DNA of 64,000 nt from Epiperipatus broadwayi (GCA_028023455.1 JAQFVV010012398.1:5358682-5422681), one strand, 5' to 3'. Positions 13,301 to 28,300 are shown, numbered from the stretch's first letter. Numbers and translations are program-made. The notes: generated by a model not told the origin, from the letters alone.

Positions 13301-16300
13301 TGTAAGCTTCTATAAATTTCTATAGAGAGTGTAAATTTGGAAAATAATAAGTTATCTCTTAAAAATATGCTATATGTAATAATTTTAAATTGCGATAATA
13401 GCAAACAATAAATTATAATAATATAGAATTTATATAGAAGTATTTTCAATTATTTAAATTATAATTATTATCAAATGTGTGCATGAGAAATAAATGTCAT
13501 GTTATTTTTCAGAAACTATGTATTAGCAAATTGTCTATTTTTAACAAAATCTTTAAATTGATTTTTGCCTCTAATTTTTTTTTGCTGCTCTGCTACTACT
13601 GATGTACACAATATATACAATTCTTGAAAAATCACATGACATTTGCTTCTCATTTACACAAGTTCAATTAATAATGATTACAATTTAAGTTATCATAAAT
13701 ATTTCTGTATAAATTCTATACTATTACTATTTATTTTTTATTATAATTATTATTTCAAAATTATTGTAAAAGTTGTGAGTGCAGAAAATTTGACATTTAT
13801 AAATCAAACTATAGTAATTTGCTATCTATAAATACTGAACAAATGATGACATATATATAAGAGATTGTGATCTGGACCACATGAAATGCAAATCTTAGCA
13901 ATCACTAGTCTTTTTCACATGTCTTTGATTATGTTTCAGGAATATATGATGGAATAGAAATTTGAAATATGTATATGAAGATATGTTTAAATATATCTAA
14001 AAAAATATATGTATGAAATTAAATTTTAACAAACGTTGTATAAGTCTTATTTGAAAAATAAAATGGATGTTTCAAAATGCATTTATAATGAGAGTGGATG
14101 GTTTGACTTCTGTGCTGATGGATGGTTATGAGATGCTAGAGCTAAGATGAAAGTCACTGATAAAAGTAAAAAACTTAAATATATATACACAGAAAGAAAT
14201 GTAAAAGAGCGGTTCTTTTCAATTTGTATTTTACCAATATTTATTTAAGAGAGTGTAATTGCCAACAGGAATTACAGTCTCTTTTTTTTTTTATTAAATG
14301 AAATGAATTTTCAGCTTGAGACAAGTTTGCCATAGGTATATGGTGTAGATAATATGGGTTGCCATATTACAGCCATATAGAAATAAATTTTGAAATATAT
14401 TTAAAGTCAAGAAAGTAAGGCTATAAATCCTGTTTATAAAAGTACATACAAGGTAAAGGAACTATTCATTTACATAAGTGAATGAGAAAATTATTTGTAA
14501 AGAGAGTTAGTGCAGTATTTTGCATAATATAAGACTGAGTGATTGAGTTTGTCTTTTTAGAATCATTAATTGTATAAAATTGATAATGTAACATATTAGT
14601 AATCAAGAGATTCATATGTATTCTCTTTAATCTAATTGCAATTAATGTAAGTGAATGTATAAAATCAAATTATGAAACAATTGCCAACAAAGCCATTTAA
14701 TAATCAATGTTAAAGTATTTCATAAGATATGGTTGAAACAAATATCATAATTGTTTAGTTTTTTTATCATGCATTCATTTGTTTGTATAACAGTCAATAA
14801 TATCCAAACACTGTTCATACAATACTATTATAAAAGTCATTTTAATTAAAGAAGTAGGAAGTAAAAAGAAAATTTAATTAAAATAAATTAAATTCTTATT
14901 AAAGCTATGTTATAAACAAAAGTGAGATAGTTAAATTCATGGGGTGATTGAATAGACACATAATATATCTCAAGATAATTTAAACGTATAGTTTATAATA
15001 TAAATAAACTAAGACATAGTTATAAAATTTTAATATTTGTATTGTATTAATTAATATTCAATAAAAAGTATTTTATTGTTGTATTAATAATTCATTCCTG
15101 AGTATTTTCTTGGATAGAATAAGTTAAAAATTGTTAAAGTGGTAATATCAAGCAGAGAGTTTTGTAAATTGAAGATGTAATGGATGAGATTAAGTCATGA
15201 TAGTGGAGATTAATCCAAATATTTAGGAGAAAATAATCAAAAATAGATAATGATGATGATGATGAAATGCCAAACTTATAGGAAACGATATATTTTATAT
15301 GGATTATCAGTATAATTTTGCATCATTTCAATAAATATTTTCACATTTTACTATACATATTAGTAGATAAGACGAAGCTTACTTTATTAATTATTCATTT
15401 TAAATAAGTTCAAGTTATAAATGATATGATAAACAAAATGAGAAAATTGAAGTACAATATTTGGAATTTCAGAAATATATGTGACAGAAACAGGCTTGAT
15501 TTGAACTTAACATGATAATTAAAACAAAATACAGATTAAAAATGTTGCCAGTATGTTATACAAGTAAGAGAATTCCAATATCATGAATAGGTAATTTAGT
15601 AAAAGACTAATAACTACAGAAATATGCTTTGAAGAATGACAATTACAATAGATACAGTGTGTCTCACTAAAAAAGTGAATGATTTTATCTTCAAGTTGCT
15701 TGCAGTACTATTTCTGAATCAATGCATATGTTATGTAGCAATGTAGTTTGCTATTCATCAGTAAAATTTAAGGTGCTAGTGTGTTGGATCATGAATTATG
15801 ACTTTAAATGTTTTTTGTAGTTCATAATATTCTTCCTGCCATTATGAAATTTTGCAAATCACTTTAAAACATTGTGATTTATTTACTGTCATACATATTT
15901 TGAATCATTTCCAATATTTCAATAGCAGTTTTGACAAATTAAAAATTTAACGTTAAACATTATGAGTAAGATATGAAACATACTGTCAAATTTCATGTTA
16001 TCTCTTGTGATTAAATGAAACTAGTGCCGTAAAAATTTTTGTGGTAGAATAGCTAAACTATGTTGCTACATAACAATGCATTGATCCAGAGATGGCACTG
16101 CAAATAGCTTAGAGAAAAAAACCGGTCACCTTTTTCACTGGGATACACTGTGTATATATATATAAACTAGTTTTAATACTTTAAATTATAGTAAAGTATT
16201 TGTTTTTTATATATTAAATTATCTTATTATATATAATTTTCTCCAGAAATTTGTATTGCGAATTGCTTTTTATATATTCAAACGTTTTAATGAAAATATA

Positions 16301-19300
16301 ATTTTGCTATCTTATCTCTTCAAGTTTATATCACCAATTCTTGATTCGGTTATTTGGCTTGTTAATCCAAATATAGAGTTTGGTAAATATAAAATCATGA
16401 TCTTTGACTTTGCTATGATTTTAACATTGTTTAAAAACATATGTGACAAAATTGAATGAAAAATGTTTAATTATCAACAAATAATGAATATTTTTGTGTA
16501 ATGATTAGAACCTCTGCATACCTTAAAATTTCAGATCCACGTGGAATGGAGATCTTAGTTAGGAAGATTTTGATGAAGTTCATTATTCATTCATCATCAT
16601 CAACCATTATTAATCCACTGCAGGATGAAGGTCTCTCCAAGTTCAATCCATCTCCGATCTTTAGCTTCTCTTTTCCACATTAACTCTGCACACTTTCTTA
16701 TTTCATCCATCCATCTCACATGTGGTGTCTTTCTGGATCTTTTTACAATCTTTTGGAATCCAGTTTAAGATTTCAGTTGCCCATCTATTATCATCTCTTC
16801 TAGCAATATATCCAGCCCAACTCCACTTCAGCCTTTAAATTTTTTTATTAAAGTCAGTAATACCTGTTTGTTCTCTTACCCATATATTACGTTTTCAATC
16901 TCTTCTTGCTATTCACAACAGGCATCTCCCCATACTTCTTTGAGTGCTCTGAAGTCTCTGTATTCATTATTGTTTAGTAAATGAGTATCTAGCTTTTATT
17001 CACTTGATGAAGGCTGAAATTCATCTATATTGGCTAGATGAGCATTAACTGACCATAAAACTTATATAGTTGTAATATGATGTTGCCTTCATTAATGATA
17101 AGGAGGTATTATAGTCTTAGTCTATGACTTACATTTTATTTTTAAAAGAAATCAATTTTGAGAAGGAAAAGAATTAGTTTTATATTGAAGCTACGCATAT
17201 ATAAATATTAAATATATATATGCTTGCTTCACCATGCACTGTGGTTTAAACGAAAGACCCTGAGTCCAACCACAGTGAATGTAGGTTAAATGAAATAGAC
17301 ACTTGAAAATGTTTAGTAAAAAAATAATACATTCCATATATTTTATGAAATAAAATTAAAAAGATTTTAGTTTTAGATAAAGTGAAATTCCTGAATCGCA
17401 GAACTCATTAGAGAAAAGGTCGTCAATTAGATAGCAATAATTAATTAAAAATTTTATTTAAAAACATAAGATAGCGAAACAATGCCATTGGAATGCAAGA
17501 TGGCCAACAAGTGAGTATAAAATTGAGAACTTGTCTTTTGGTTCTCTCTCATTTATACCCACGGAAGCCCTACTGTTGTGAAGCAGCAAAGAAAACTTAT
17601 TGAATCGGAAAGAAGTGAAAGCAATAAGATTGGCTTTTTGGACAAATCTCTCTCTGCAACCAGGATTATACTAGCTCCCTGCTGTAGATTTTTGAACCAT
17701 CAACATTCAAAGAAAATTTTTTGGGTGCTATAATTGAAATGGCCGATTAGACTTTTTCTCTCTCGTTCTCAGCGTTTCCTGTTTGCTGGGACCCGGAATG
17801 CTGTAGTGAAGAAATGTAGAGTACCAGAAAAATCTTGCCTGACAAATGTCTGCTGAATAATAGATACCCAGGGTGGAAAGTCAATAAAAATAGAAAGATG
17901 AATGAATCCTAATAAGCCATCAGTACTAGCTGTGGACTAGAATATTTCTATGGCTATCTCCAGTAATATAAATTTTGTATTAGTGTTCAATTCACTTTAT
18001 AATATTATAATCAATGAAAAACATATACATACATTTAGTTTTATATGTGTGTGTGTGTGTGATTTAAGTTGTTTTAAAAATATATTATTAAATGTTACTA
18101 TTAAAAATTTTGATTTCTTTTCCCATATAATGGCGACTCATCTAGATCCCTAGATAAGATAATTTGACACTAGAGTTTGGTTGCTTTTGTACAAATCTCA
18201 AAATAGAATGATAAAATGTTCTGTCATTTGTTTTTTTATATATATATATTATTTTACCTCAGCAGAAGCGCAAGGGTCATTATAAATTAATGGTTTTTTT
18301 TTATTTGTTATAAAAGAAATCAATAGATCGTTCTCATTTCAGCTTACTTAAAGAAAAACCAAAATAACTGAAACTGAACTCGGCTTATAATTTTTTTTAA
18401 TTTCTCATTTTGCTTTTTTAATCTGAATTAGAATTACATATGCATATATATGTAGTCATTTAATTAAGGTGAAATGATTTGAAATAAACGTATGTATATT
18501 TTAAGTGGGAGAGGGAGAGAGTGTTTATATAATCAAGAAACACTAAAGAAGTTTCATTACCAAGGTAGGTAGAGTTGGTTAGTTAAATAGAGTTTTCGTA
18601 TCCATTTATTAAGCCACTATTATTTATATATAAACGATTATATAAAGACTGATAATATAAGAGGATTTCTTTTTAATCTACTAAGTTTTACATCAGTCTT
18701 GTAAGAGTTTTTGAAGCATTAGAATTTAGATATCAGTATTCAATTTCAGGCTTGATTTTTTTTTTTTTAAACAGATTATTATTCCTTCTTAATCTTTTGT
18801 GTGTTACTTGGGGAGTCAGAAATACCTTTTTGAATTGTGTCTTACTTCTATCTCCATATTGGTGGGCTTATCTTACGGACGTCTCAGGATAAGACTTCGG
18901 AAATCTTTATACATTAAACACGTTAACTGGACATAAGCGTGATGCTCCGTTTCTGAACTTGGATCACGCTCTGCGAACGAGTTCCTTCTTACCCTACTAT
19001 GTTTTAGAGTCAGAGTGCTATCCAGCCTCATTTCTTACTACACTCCTCCTCATATAGAGAAATATATCTGGAAAATTGCTTGCCAAAAAGGAGAAAAAAC
19101 GAATCGCTGAGTAACACATTTAGTTAATAAATTTGTTTTATTAAGTCTGATTGTCTTCTATGCTCAAAGCACTATGCAGAAAACCTGATGATATTGGTGA
19201 TGTAAAAAAGAAGAAAGGGGGTTCAAATTTCAGTTGCAGGCTATGTTTTCATAATAGCTCAAAGAACATCTATTTACTAGCATTGCCATAAATTTGTTTG

Positions 19301-22300
19301 TTTGGTTTTTTTTTCTTCTTTGCCACCTCTGAATGATTTCTTTGCTCTCTCTCTCTTCTAAAAGTCATTCATTCTATGCCAAATAAATGTAATATAATTT
19401 GTGAACTGAAACCAATGTTTACTGCCTATCTGTACATAATGTCAATCCATTGATGTTCTCAGGTAGACTGAGAGTTATTGACAGCCTCTTTAGATAGTAA
19501 TTTTGTGTTTTCTTTTGTAGATAATAAATTTCATTTCTTTTGTGAACAATAAATCTTTTTGTATTTTTCATAGATCCACATACCACTTATCATTATTTGT
19601 AAATTCCTCCTTAGAGTCTTGTCACTTCCTGACCACTGGGCATACATAAAGAATAAATTCTAGTGAAGTTTAGGAAGTAAGTCGCTTAATAGCAATCTGG
19701 AGGAGTAGGTGAGGTTTGAACCCCTCTACCTGCATCTCTTGTATAACGTTTTCTGTTTTGTTAGGCCTCTACACGCTAATATAAACTGCGCGTGAGTAGA
19801 TCAAGCTATGTCAAAAAGAATAAAGTTATATTTCTATTCTAAAAACATAGCTATATTTCCTGATCAACTCGGCCTATTAATTGTTGAGAATTGTGCTATT
19901 GATGAAATCAGCTTTTAATTTATTTAATCTGGGCGCCAGAATTCCTAAGAATTCGCTGAAATCATCATATAACATCTCACAAATAAAAAAAAATACTTTT
20001 AAACTAATCGGTATTACATCATACCGTAACAAGAATTATTTTCTCCTTTTTGATTATTATTCCTGGGCTTGTTTAAACATATTGGCAAGGTAAATTCTGT
20101 TTTAAATCTTATTAAACTAATAATAAATTTAATACTAAAAAAATAATAACTATTATTAATAACGGACAAATGAAAATTGATATTAGAAATATTTTTATTA
20201 TTATAACAGATTAAACATCTGTTTAAGTTAAAATGAGAATTCCTAATCAAGTAAATCAGAGAGAACACATATTAATTCAAATATGACGCAATCAATAAAA
20301 TAAAATAATTAATTAAAAAGTTCTGGTATAAACAAAAGTCTCTTGTACAGAAAATTAATGTCTCTATCGGGATTGTTTAAACATACTTTTAGAAATTGTT
20401 TGAAAACGTTTAATTTGGTCACAATCAGGAGTAATGAAGTATAACTTACCGGTAAGTTTTGTGAATTCAGTAGTAGATAACTATGCAAAGCTTTTTGGGG
20501 TTGAATTGAGCTCACGGCCTTTGATTATTAGTTGATCTTGGTACTGATTCCATAGGCTAGTCGCGTAAGCTTCTCTGGTATCCATCGGTAATGATGTCTG
20601 CTAAAGCTCCGGTCTACTCTCGTATGAATAACTTTTTCATCGTAGAGTGGTCTGGATTCTCTAATCCAAAACCAACCAAAAGAATATCAGCTAAAGCAAG
20701 ACGTTCCTCCAACCGAATCCCTCCTTTTTATACTAGAGGTCCCGTTGTCGGACTTCTGCGCATGCTAATATCATGTGGTTTTGTGTTTATAATCTTATAC
20801 AGTCTTTATCATTTTTCAATTACTAAGTTCTCATTTTTTTTTATCAAGTTTTTCGGCCATGTTTAATTAGGTAAAATATTTTTCTTTTAGCTTATCTTTT
20901 TACTTGCTTTTGGAATTCTTTTGTTCTCTCTAATTCTACTTTTATTTCCAGTTAAGTAAAAAAAAATACGAAAGAAAAATTTAACTTTCATTGTACGTTA
21001 ATTTTTTTAAAAAAAATTATAGTCAAAAAAAATAATCTAAATTTACTTTTATCTTTTAGCTTTTACCAAATGCCAATATATTTGCAACGTATATAAATAA
21101 ACGTTACACTTGGTTAGGTTAAAACAGCTCTATTTTTCAAACCGTTACAATATATTAATTATTTTAGAATATAATTTTGCTTTAAGTGCAAGATTTCTAA
21201 ATATCAGAAGAGTTGTGTGAAAAAGTGTTTATTATTGTTTAGAATAGAAATGTAAAATCGCATTCAAAGTATTTGTCTCGGTAATTTTTGTATGTAATGT
21301 TTATCCAGTATTTTTAAATTATCTTTTATCTCATCTGAGTCATTGTGCTGTAGTTATTTTTTTGTGTATTATTGACTTATCCATTAACTCATATTTATTT
21401 GAGTTTTGATTAGTAAATGAATGAAAATTTTTACATCTATTCTTTTTCACAAGTTCACCAGCTTTTACAGAGTTTATTAAAGGATTCCTATATGTAATTT
21501 TATTTGGCAAGTATTTTATCGTTTCAAAAAACAGCTAATAATTATTATAAACGCCTTGAAATCAATTTTTGATTTAAGAAAAGTTTAATAGTTTATTATT
21601 TATAATTTCCTGCTAAATAAAGACTTTTTAAGGATAAATTATCTCAAGTCTAGAAAAGATCACATGATCAACATTTTATATACTTACACAGACTGTTAAT
21701 AACAGTATGTGATGTGATGTGACTACTCCTTTATCAAAATCAGAAACCTCTAAGCCAATATGTCCAAGAAAAATATGTCATCCATTTTACTTTCCATTTC
21801 TTACCCTAAGTTTTTTCCATATTCTTCTCTACCCTGCACTATTCCATTTCTACAATTCTTTATCCACTCTATGGCCTTGTTTGTATCTAGATTCTCTTGT
21901 ATCTTTTTCCCACCCCAGCATAAAGACTATTAATCCATTTTCTGTATAATCTCTTGGTCTATATTTATTCTCCCACAACTTCATTATTTGTACCCTTTCT
22001 GCTTGTAAGCATTTACATTTCATTAGCAAATGCTTAATATTTTCCATACCTTCCTTACATAACCTGCAGACTAAATCACCTACATTTCTCTATTTATGTG
22101 AATATTCCCCTGTTGCTAGTGATCCTGTTCGAGCCTTTAATACTAAATTACTTTCCCTGCTATTATCATAAATTAATTCACATCCAATATTCTGTTTACT
22201 TCTATATATATTTAAACTATTTTTATTCTCCACACATATCTCCAGCTTCTTATTTTTTTTTAATACATCTATTCTTCTATCCCAGTCTTGGCCACTATAA

Positions 22301-25300
22301 CACCCAACAATCTTCCTAACACAGTCATCCCACTCTTTGTACAAGTATACTGATATAAAGTTTTTATCCAAATCTGCATACTATTTAACCTTTCTCACCC
22401 ATCTTGTTGCCTGACTTTTATTCATAACCAAATTAAATACTATTTTAGCTATTCTCTTATTATCCATATATTGCAATCTATCAAACATTTTCATATTACT
22501 TTTTACATCTCTTATATAAATACTTGACTATCCCATTTCTCCTTGAATTGTCTCTTTTGCCATCCACACATCTGCATCTAATGCATGTCTTTGCACTTCT
22601 ATTTGTACTTTTTCTAAGTAATTTAACACCCCTTTGCTAACACATAACACATCATTACCATAGGTTAACCCTACTATTGTCACTCCCTTCCATACAATTC
22701 TTGCTACATCGTATTTATTATATGAAAACACTTAATTTCTTTATCAGTCCTTATCCTTTTATCAATTTTTTCCCCCCATTCCTCCAAGCAATTTCTCTGA
22801 TTACTTAAGACAATTCCCAAAAAATTGTAGCTATCAACCATACTTAACTTTACGTCTCCCGAGAAAAATTCTCTCCCCCCCCCCAACATTTGTCATCATT
22901 ACTTTTGATTTTTCTTCACTAAATTTGATTCCCATCTCTTTACCTACTCCTGCACAAGTCATCAGCACAACTTCCATATCTTCCCTACTTTTTGTGCATA
23001 AGAAAATGTCAGCAAATAAAAGACCTGATAATGTATACACTTCCTTGCCATCTACTAATGGTCTCTACCCACGTCTTTGTAATCTTTCTATTGACCTTTC
23101 CATTTCTCTCAAATATAACAGAATAGGTGACATAGGGCATCCTTGCCCTAGTTCCACTTCATTTTCAATTTTAACTGATTCTGTATTTCCTAATTGATAT
23201 GTATAATAATTATTTTGATATACTCTCTTTATAAGATCCACTAAAGTTCCATTCATTCCCAAATTTACTAAACTTACCCATAATCTATTTCTATTCACTG
23301 TCATATGCTTTCTCTATATTTATAAAGATCTCACTCTTGTATTATTCCAGCTACCTGTAAATTCTGTCTTCTATGCCATCTTTTTAAAGCATGATAGATT
23401 TAATTTTGCCTTATTTCCTAAAGTGAGCATCATTTTTGCTGCCCATCCATCTAAATCTCTTGCCTTCCCATTTTCAACTTTTTCCCTGCCTCATTCAGTT
23501 CATTTTCTGTAAAACTAATATTCCCTTTACTATGTGCTTTTATGATTGTTATTCTGTTCTTCACATCTAACATATTTTCTATATTCATTACATACTTATT
23601 TAAGATTGACTAATTCTTCTCTAGATCTACACTCTTTCTCCTCATTCTTTAGGAGTACTATTTCTCTCTCCCCTACACATTCTTTTTAATATTTTCCCAA
23701 AAATTTTTATTACCATCTTTTCTTCTTTTATTAACATCCTCCTATAATTTGCTATTTAATTTCATTCCCTCTATATAATTATCTATTTTAGCCAACTTTT
23801 TTTTAAAAATAGTTTTCACATTTTAATATTAACATCTTTTCACTTTCTTTGTTCTTAGTGGTACATTTATATTTTCTACATACTTTTTTGCTCTCTTTTA
23901 CACTTTTACTAGTTTTTACTTTTTTATTACTTTTATTTTTCTGGATACTTTCACCTAAAACCCTATTTGCCACTTTTTCTATTTCACCACAGCAATCCTT
24001 ATATTTATTCCCCAAAAACTTTTTCATAACTTTTTCTACTTTTTTATGCTTTTCTAACTTACTCTTATCATTCACTCTCCATCCATGTCTTTCACTATCC
24101 TTAGCAAACTCTCCATACAGCAATGCTACCAAATGCAAGCCTTCATAATCAATAAATGCAGAAAGGTTTGTGCATAAAATCCTTCTCTAGTGCCTACTCA
24201 TCCATTATCCCCAGATTAGTTTCTAGCTTGTGGCTTTTACTAGTGAGGAGCCTTAGAGTTGAGAACATTGTACCTAGATCTTAGGATCTAATGCAACCCT
24301 TCAGCAGCCACCTTTTACCTGTTTGGTTAACGATAAAATAAAGCTAGGATCCCAAGATGGAAACAGAATAATGTTTTCAAACCAAGATCATTCACTTGTA
24401 TAGTCATATAGATCTGAACTCAGATCTATATGACTATACAAGATCTAGGTGCAGTGCTCTCAAATCCAAAGCTCCTCACTGGTGAAACAAGAAATTAGCT
24501 TGGGGATATTAGATGATTAAGCACTAGATAACAGAGGCTTGCACTTGATGGCACTACTGTATGGGGAGTTTGTTACTGTTATTAACAGTCTGTGTAAGCA
24601 TATAAAATGCTGATCATGTGATGTTTTGATTATTTTATACCTATCCTGCCCATGGGATAAATAATCGTGACTATGGTTTTTGATAAACCAAAGACACCAA
24701 AATGTATAGATGCTGAACTGAGTTCAGATCTCTATATGACTATATGAACAAATGAGCTTAGTTTGAAAAAACTATTCTGTTTTCATCTTGTGCTCCTAGC
24801 TTTATATTTAACCATATAGGTAAAAGATGGCTGCTGGAGAGTTGCATTAGTTCCTAAGATCTAGGTACAGTGCTCTCAAATCCAAGGCTTCTCACTAGTA
24901 AAAGCCACAAGCTAGAAACTAGTCTGGGGATAATGGATGAATAGGCACTAGGTAGGGGTTTTTATGCACAAAATTTTCTGCATTCATTGATTATGAAGGC
25001 TTGCACTTTCTAGAAAGATTTTGTGAAGCTTAGCAAAACTCCATACAGTAGTGCCACCCTGTGCCAAACAGAGTAATCAACAGATACCAGAAGGCTTGTG
25101 CATAAAATCCCTATCTAGTGCCTATTCATCTAATATCCCCAGACTAGTTTCTGGCTTGTGGCCATCATCAGTGAGGAGCTTTGGATCTGAGAAACTAGTC
25201 TGGGGATATTGGATGAGTAGGCACTAGATAGGGATTTTATGCGCAAGCCTTCTGGCATCCATTGATTACTCTGTTTGGCACAGGGTGTCATTATTGTATG

Positions 25301-28300
25301 GAGAGTTTTGCCTTTGTTTACAACAATTATGTGCTAGTATAGAGATGGTGATCACGTGATGTTTATTGGCTTATTGGCAATTGTTGAATCACTTGTACAT
25401 AAAAATAAATTAAAAATAAATTAAATGTTTTTCAAGTAAATGTTATTCTGGGTAACTGCCATGTAATACAATGATTAAATGACAATTCCTAAGCTGAATT
25501 CAGCTGAGCAGTGGATTAAAGAAACTCAACTTGAATTAATAAATGGAACCATTAAAATTTCAGTCTGCCACTAAGAAACTTTGAAGTCATCTGATATCCT
25601 AACCAATTTATTTTATGATTATTAATACTAGTCTTATGTACCTAATAGTGAAAACATTATTTTTTTAATACACTGACATATATATTAATCCGTAAATGCC
25701 AATAATTAACTGGTTTTCAAATGTAAATTACTTCACAACAGACAAAACTTCAATAAACTAGTAGAATATAAGAAATCTTTTATCAAATCTCACAAAAATA
25801 AAAGATGGATTCCTCTTTTATCTGTTAAAGTTGCTTTGACAACTATTTTTGTAAGCTTTGGCTGTTGCGAAGTGATTATTTATATACAAATGTAAATAGT
25901 ATTGCGATCTAATATTGTTATGGCTAGCCATATGATTATAAATAAAGTTATAATATCCCAACAGTTTATACATTGTTTTTGCTTTTAACTTCAAGCTCAT
26001 AGAATAATGTTTTCTTCAATCTAATACTAACTGTGCTGGATCAGAATTTAGTAGTTTTTAAAATTTAATGAACAATTAAATTGATAACACAATTTAGGAT
26101 GCTTCATACCTTTGGCAGAGTTTTTTTTATATGTATAATAAAATATAATTATTTATAATGCATTACTACTTTTGAAATTAAAATATGATCATAATATTTA
26201 TATTTTTGTTCATATAAACTTTGATTTTTTTAAAATGTACATTTATTTTTTTTGTTGATGACTTAAATATACTACCTATGAAAGGTATCTCTGTTACTTT
26301 TTCTCTTATATGTAAAAGTTTTAAAGAATGTGAATGCTGAATAAGAGAAAATAGTTTATATTATCTTCCTTTTCTGAAAAAATTCTGGTTAGACATTTGA
26401 TTATTGATAAATGTGAAAGAACATGTATGGATATTAGAATTACAAAGTATACCAATACATTATACTTTGAAGCGCTTCCTTACAAATAATTCATTTCCCC
26501 CAAAACCTGATTATGAAAAATTCACAATTTAACAAATGATTTAAAGATCTTTGTATTTTAATTGTAAAAGATGTTATCAAAGAACACTGATATTTATCAT
26601 AGAAATAATTCCAGATAAGCACTAAGGAGTCTGGTTTTATTATGATTTCAGTCGTTTCCATTCCCTTGTATGTATACTGTAGAATGTAATTTTAATTTAC
26701 AGCTTTAGAAAGTATTTTATTATCATTTCAAAAAAAGTGCATTATTAATATAATAATTCTTTTTCTTTTATTATAATCATTGTTCCCCCTGATTTTAAAG
26801 TTTATTTAAGCATGTGATTAATGATATCAGATAAATATTTTAGCATTGAATCACAATTTAGTTCAATGGTAGTATGGCAGACTCAAGAATAAATTAAAAG
26901 ATGTAATAGAATTGTCATGGTTAATCTGCTATTAGAGTATTTGAATGTCACATGATTTCTTACATAATTAACCATAGAATCAATTTTTTTATTAGTGGTC
27001 AATTTCAAATTTTAGTCTTAGAGATAAATTTTAATGCTAACTATGGGCACAACTCTTGTATGGATATGACATCTCTTCTACCAGTGATTAAGGCTATTCA
27101 ATTTTTCTTTATGATTAGTGTATAAATATTCATCTGATTATTCCATATTACATTAATCTAGCTAAATATCCATCTACCAATCAGTGTTGAATAGTCATTA
27201 GAGTTGGCAATGAACAAGCTGCTGAAAGAAAGCCCTAAACCTACTTATTTGAAAAGGTTTTCAACATTTACACAGTCTTTATTCAAAAAATGATGGATAT
27301 GGCAGGCAGATATGCTAGCCAATATACTCAAATAATGATTGACAGGAAGAACATTAGTTATTATGCTCACTTCAAATCATGGCAAGTAAATGTGCTAGTC
27401 ATTATGCTAACTTCAAGTATTAGCACAGAGTCATATATACTAGTTATTATATTGATTTCAAATCATGGCAGGTATATGTGCTTGGAAATGTTAGGTTTAA
27501 GTCATAGGCAAGCAAATGCAGATGTGCCAGGCAAATGTGCTTGTCAGTATGTTGATTTCCTATCATGGAAATAACAGGTGAATGTTTAGCCAATATGGTA
27601 TCTTCATATCAAATGCATAGTAGGCAAATATGCTAACTTCAAGTCATAGACAGAAAAGGCAGTTGTAATAGTCAATTGCTAACTTCAAGTATTAGCGTAG
27701 CAGTCACATGTGTTAGGCAATATACTGAGTTTAAGTAGTGAACATATGCTATCTCAGATGCAGTCTTCATAATCATGGGTATTGCACACAAATATGCTAG
27801 GCAATGTGCTAAAAGCCTTTGAGAATTTTATGTGTTTTTTATGTATGTGTTTAGATATTACATGTATAAAATAATATTAAAAGTGAATTGGGAATATATT
27901 AGATATCAAATTAAGAAAGTTGAAACATTTGATTCTTGATTCATGCTAGTTAGGCATGACATTTGATCATACAATATTTTAATTCCATAACTGTTAAAAA
28001 TTACACTATCTATCTGAATTTTATTGACTAAACTTTTGATGTGTCTAATATCTAAATTATATATATATTTAGGCATTTATATTTTCTGTTCTTACTGAAT
28101 CTTAAAATTTTCAAAGAGAGAAATAAAGTGTTTCAGCACTTATTTGAAAGCTTAGGAACAGGGCCTGATAACTGCTATCTATGAAACATCTGAATTATCA
28201 TTTTTGGAACTGAATAATGAATAATCTTGAGTAAAATAATGGTCCAACAACCTATACTCATGTCTATATAATTGAGAACAGATTTTCATAATTTATAATT

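Noticed and set aside
20014-20515. Minus-strand frames of 84 and 68 codons
   Set aside because: Asn/Ile/Ser-rich, with no motif and no splice logic.
23849-24148. 99-codon plus-strand frame rich in Leu/Phe/Ser
   Set aside because: It is the complement of the Lys-rich LINE segment; the hydrophobic product is a mirror effect.
27290-27574. 94-codon plus-strand frame
   Set aside because: It is produced by the minisatellite; the residues repeat with the DNA unit.
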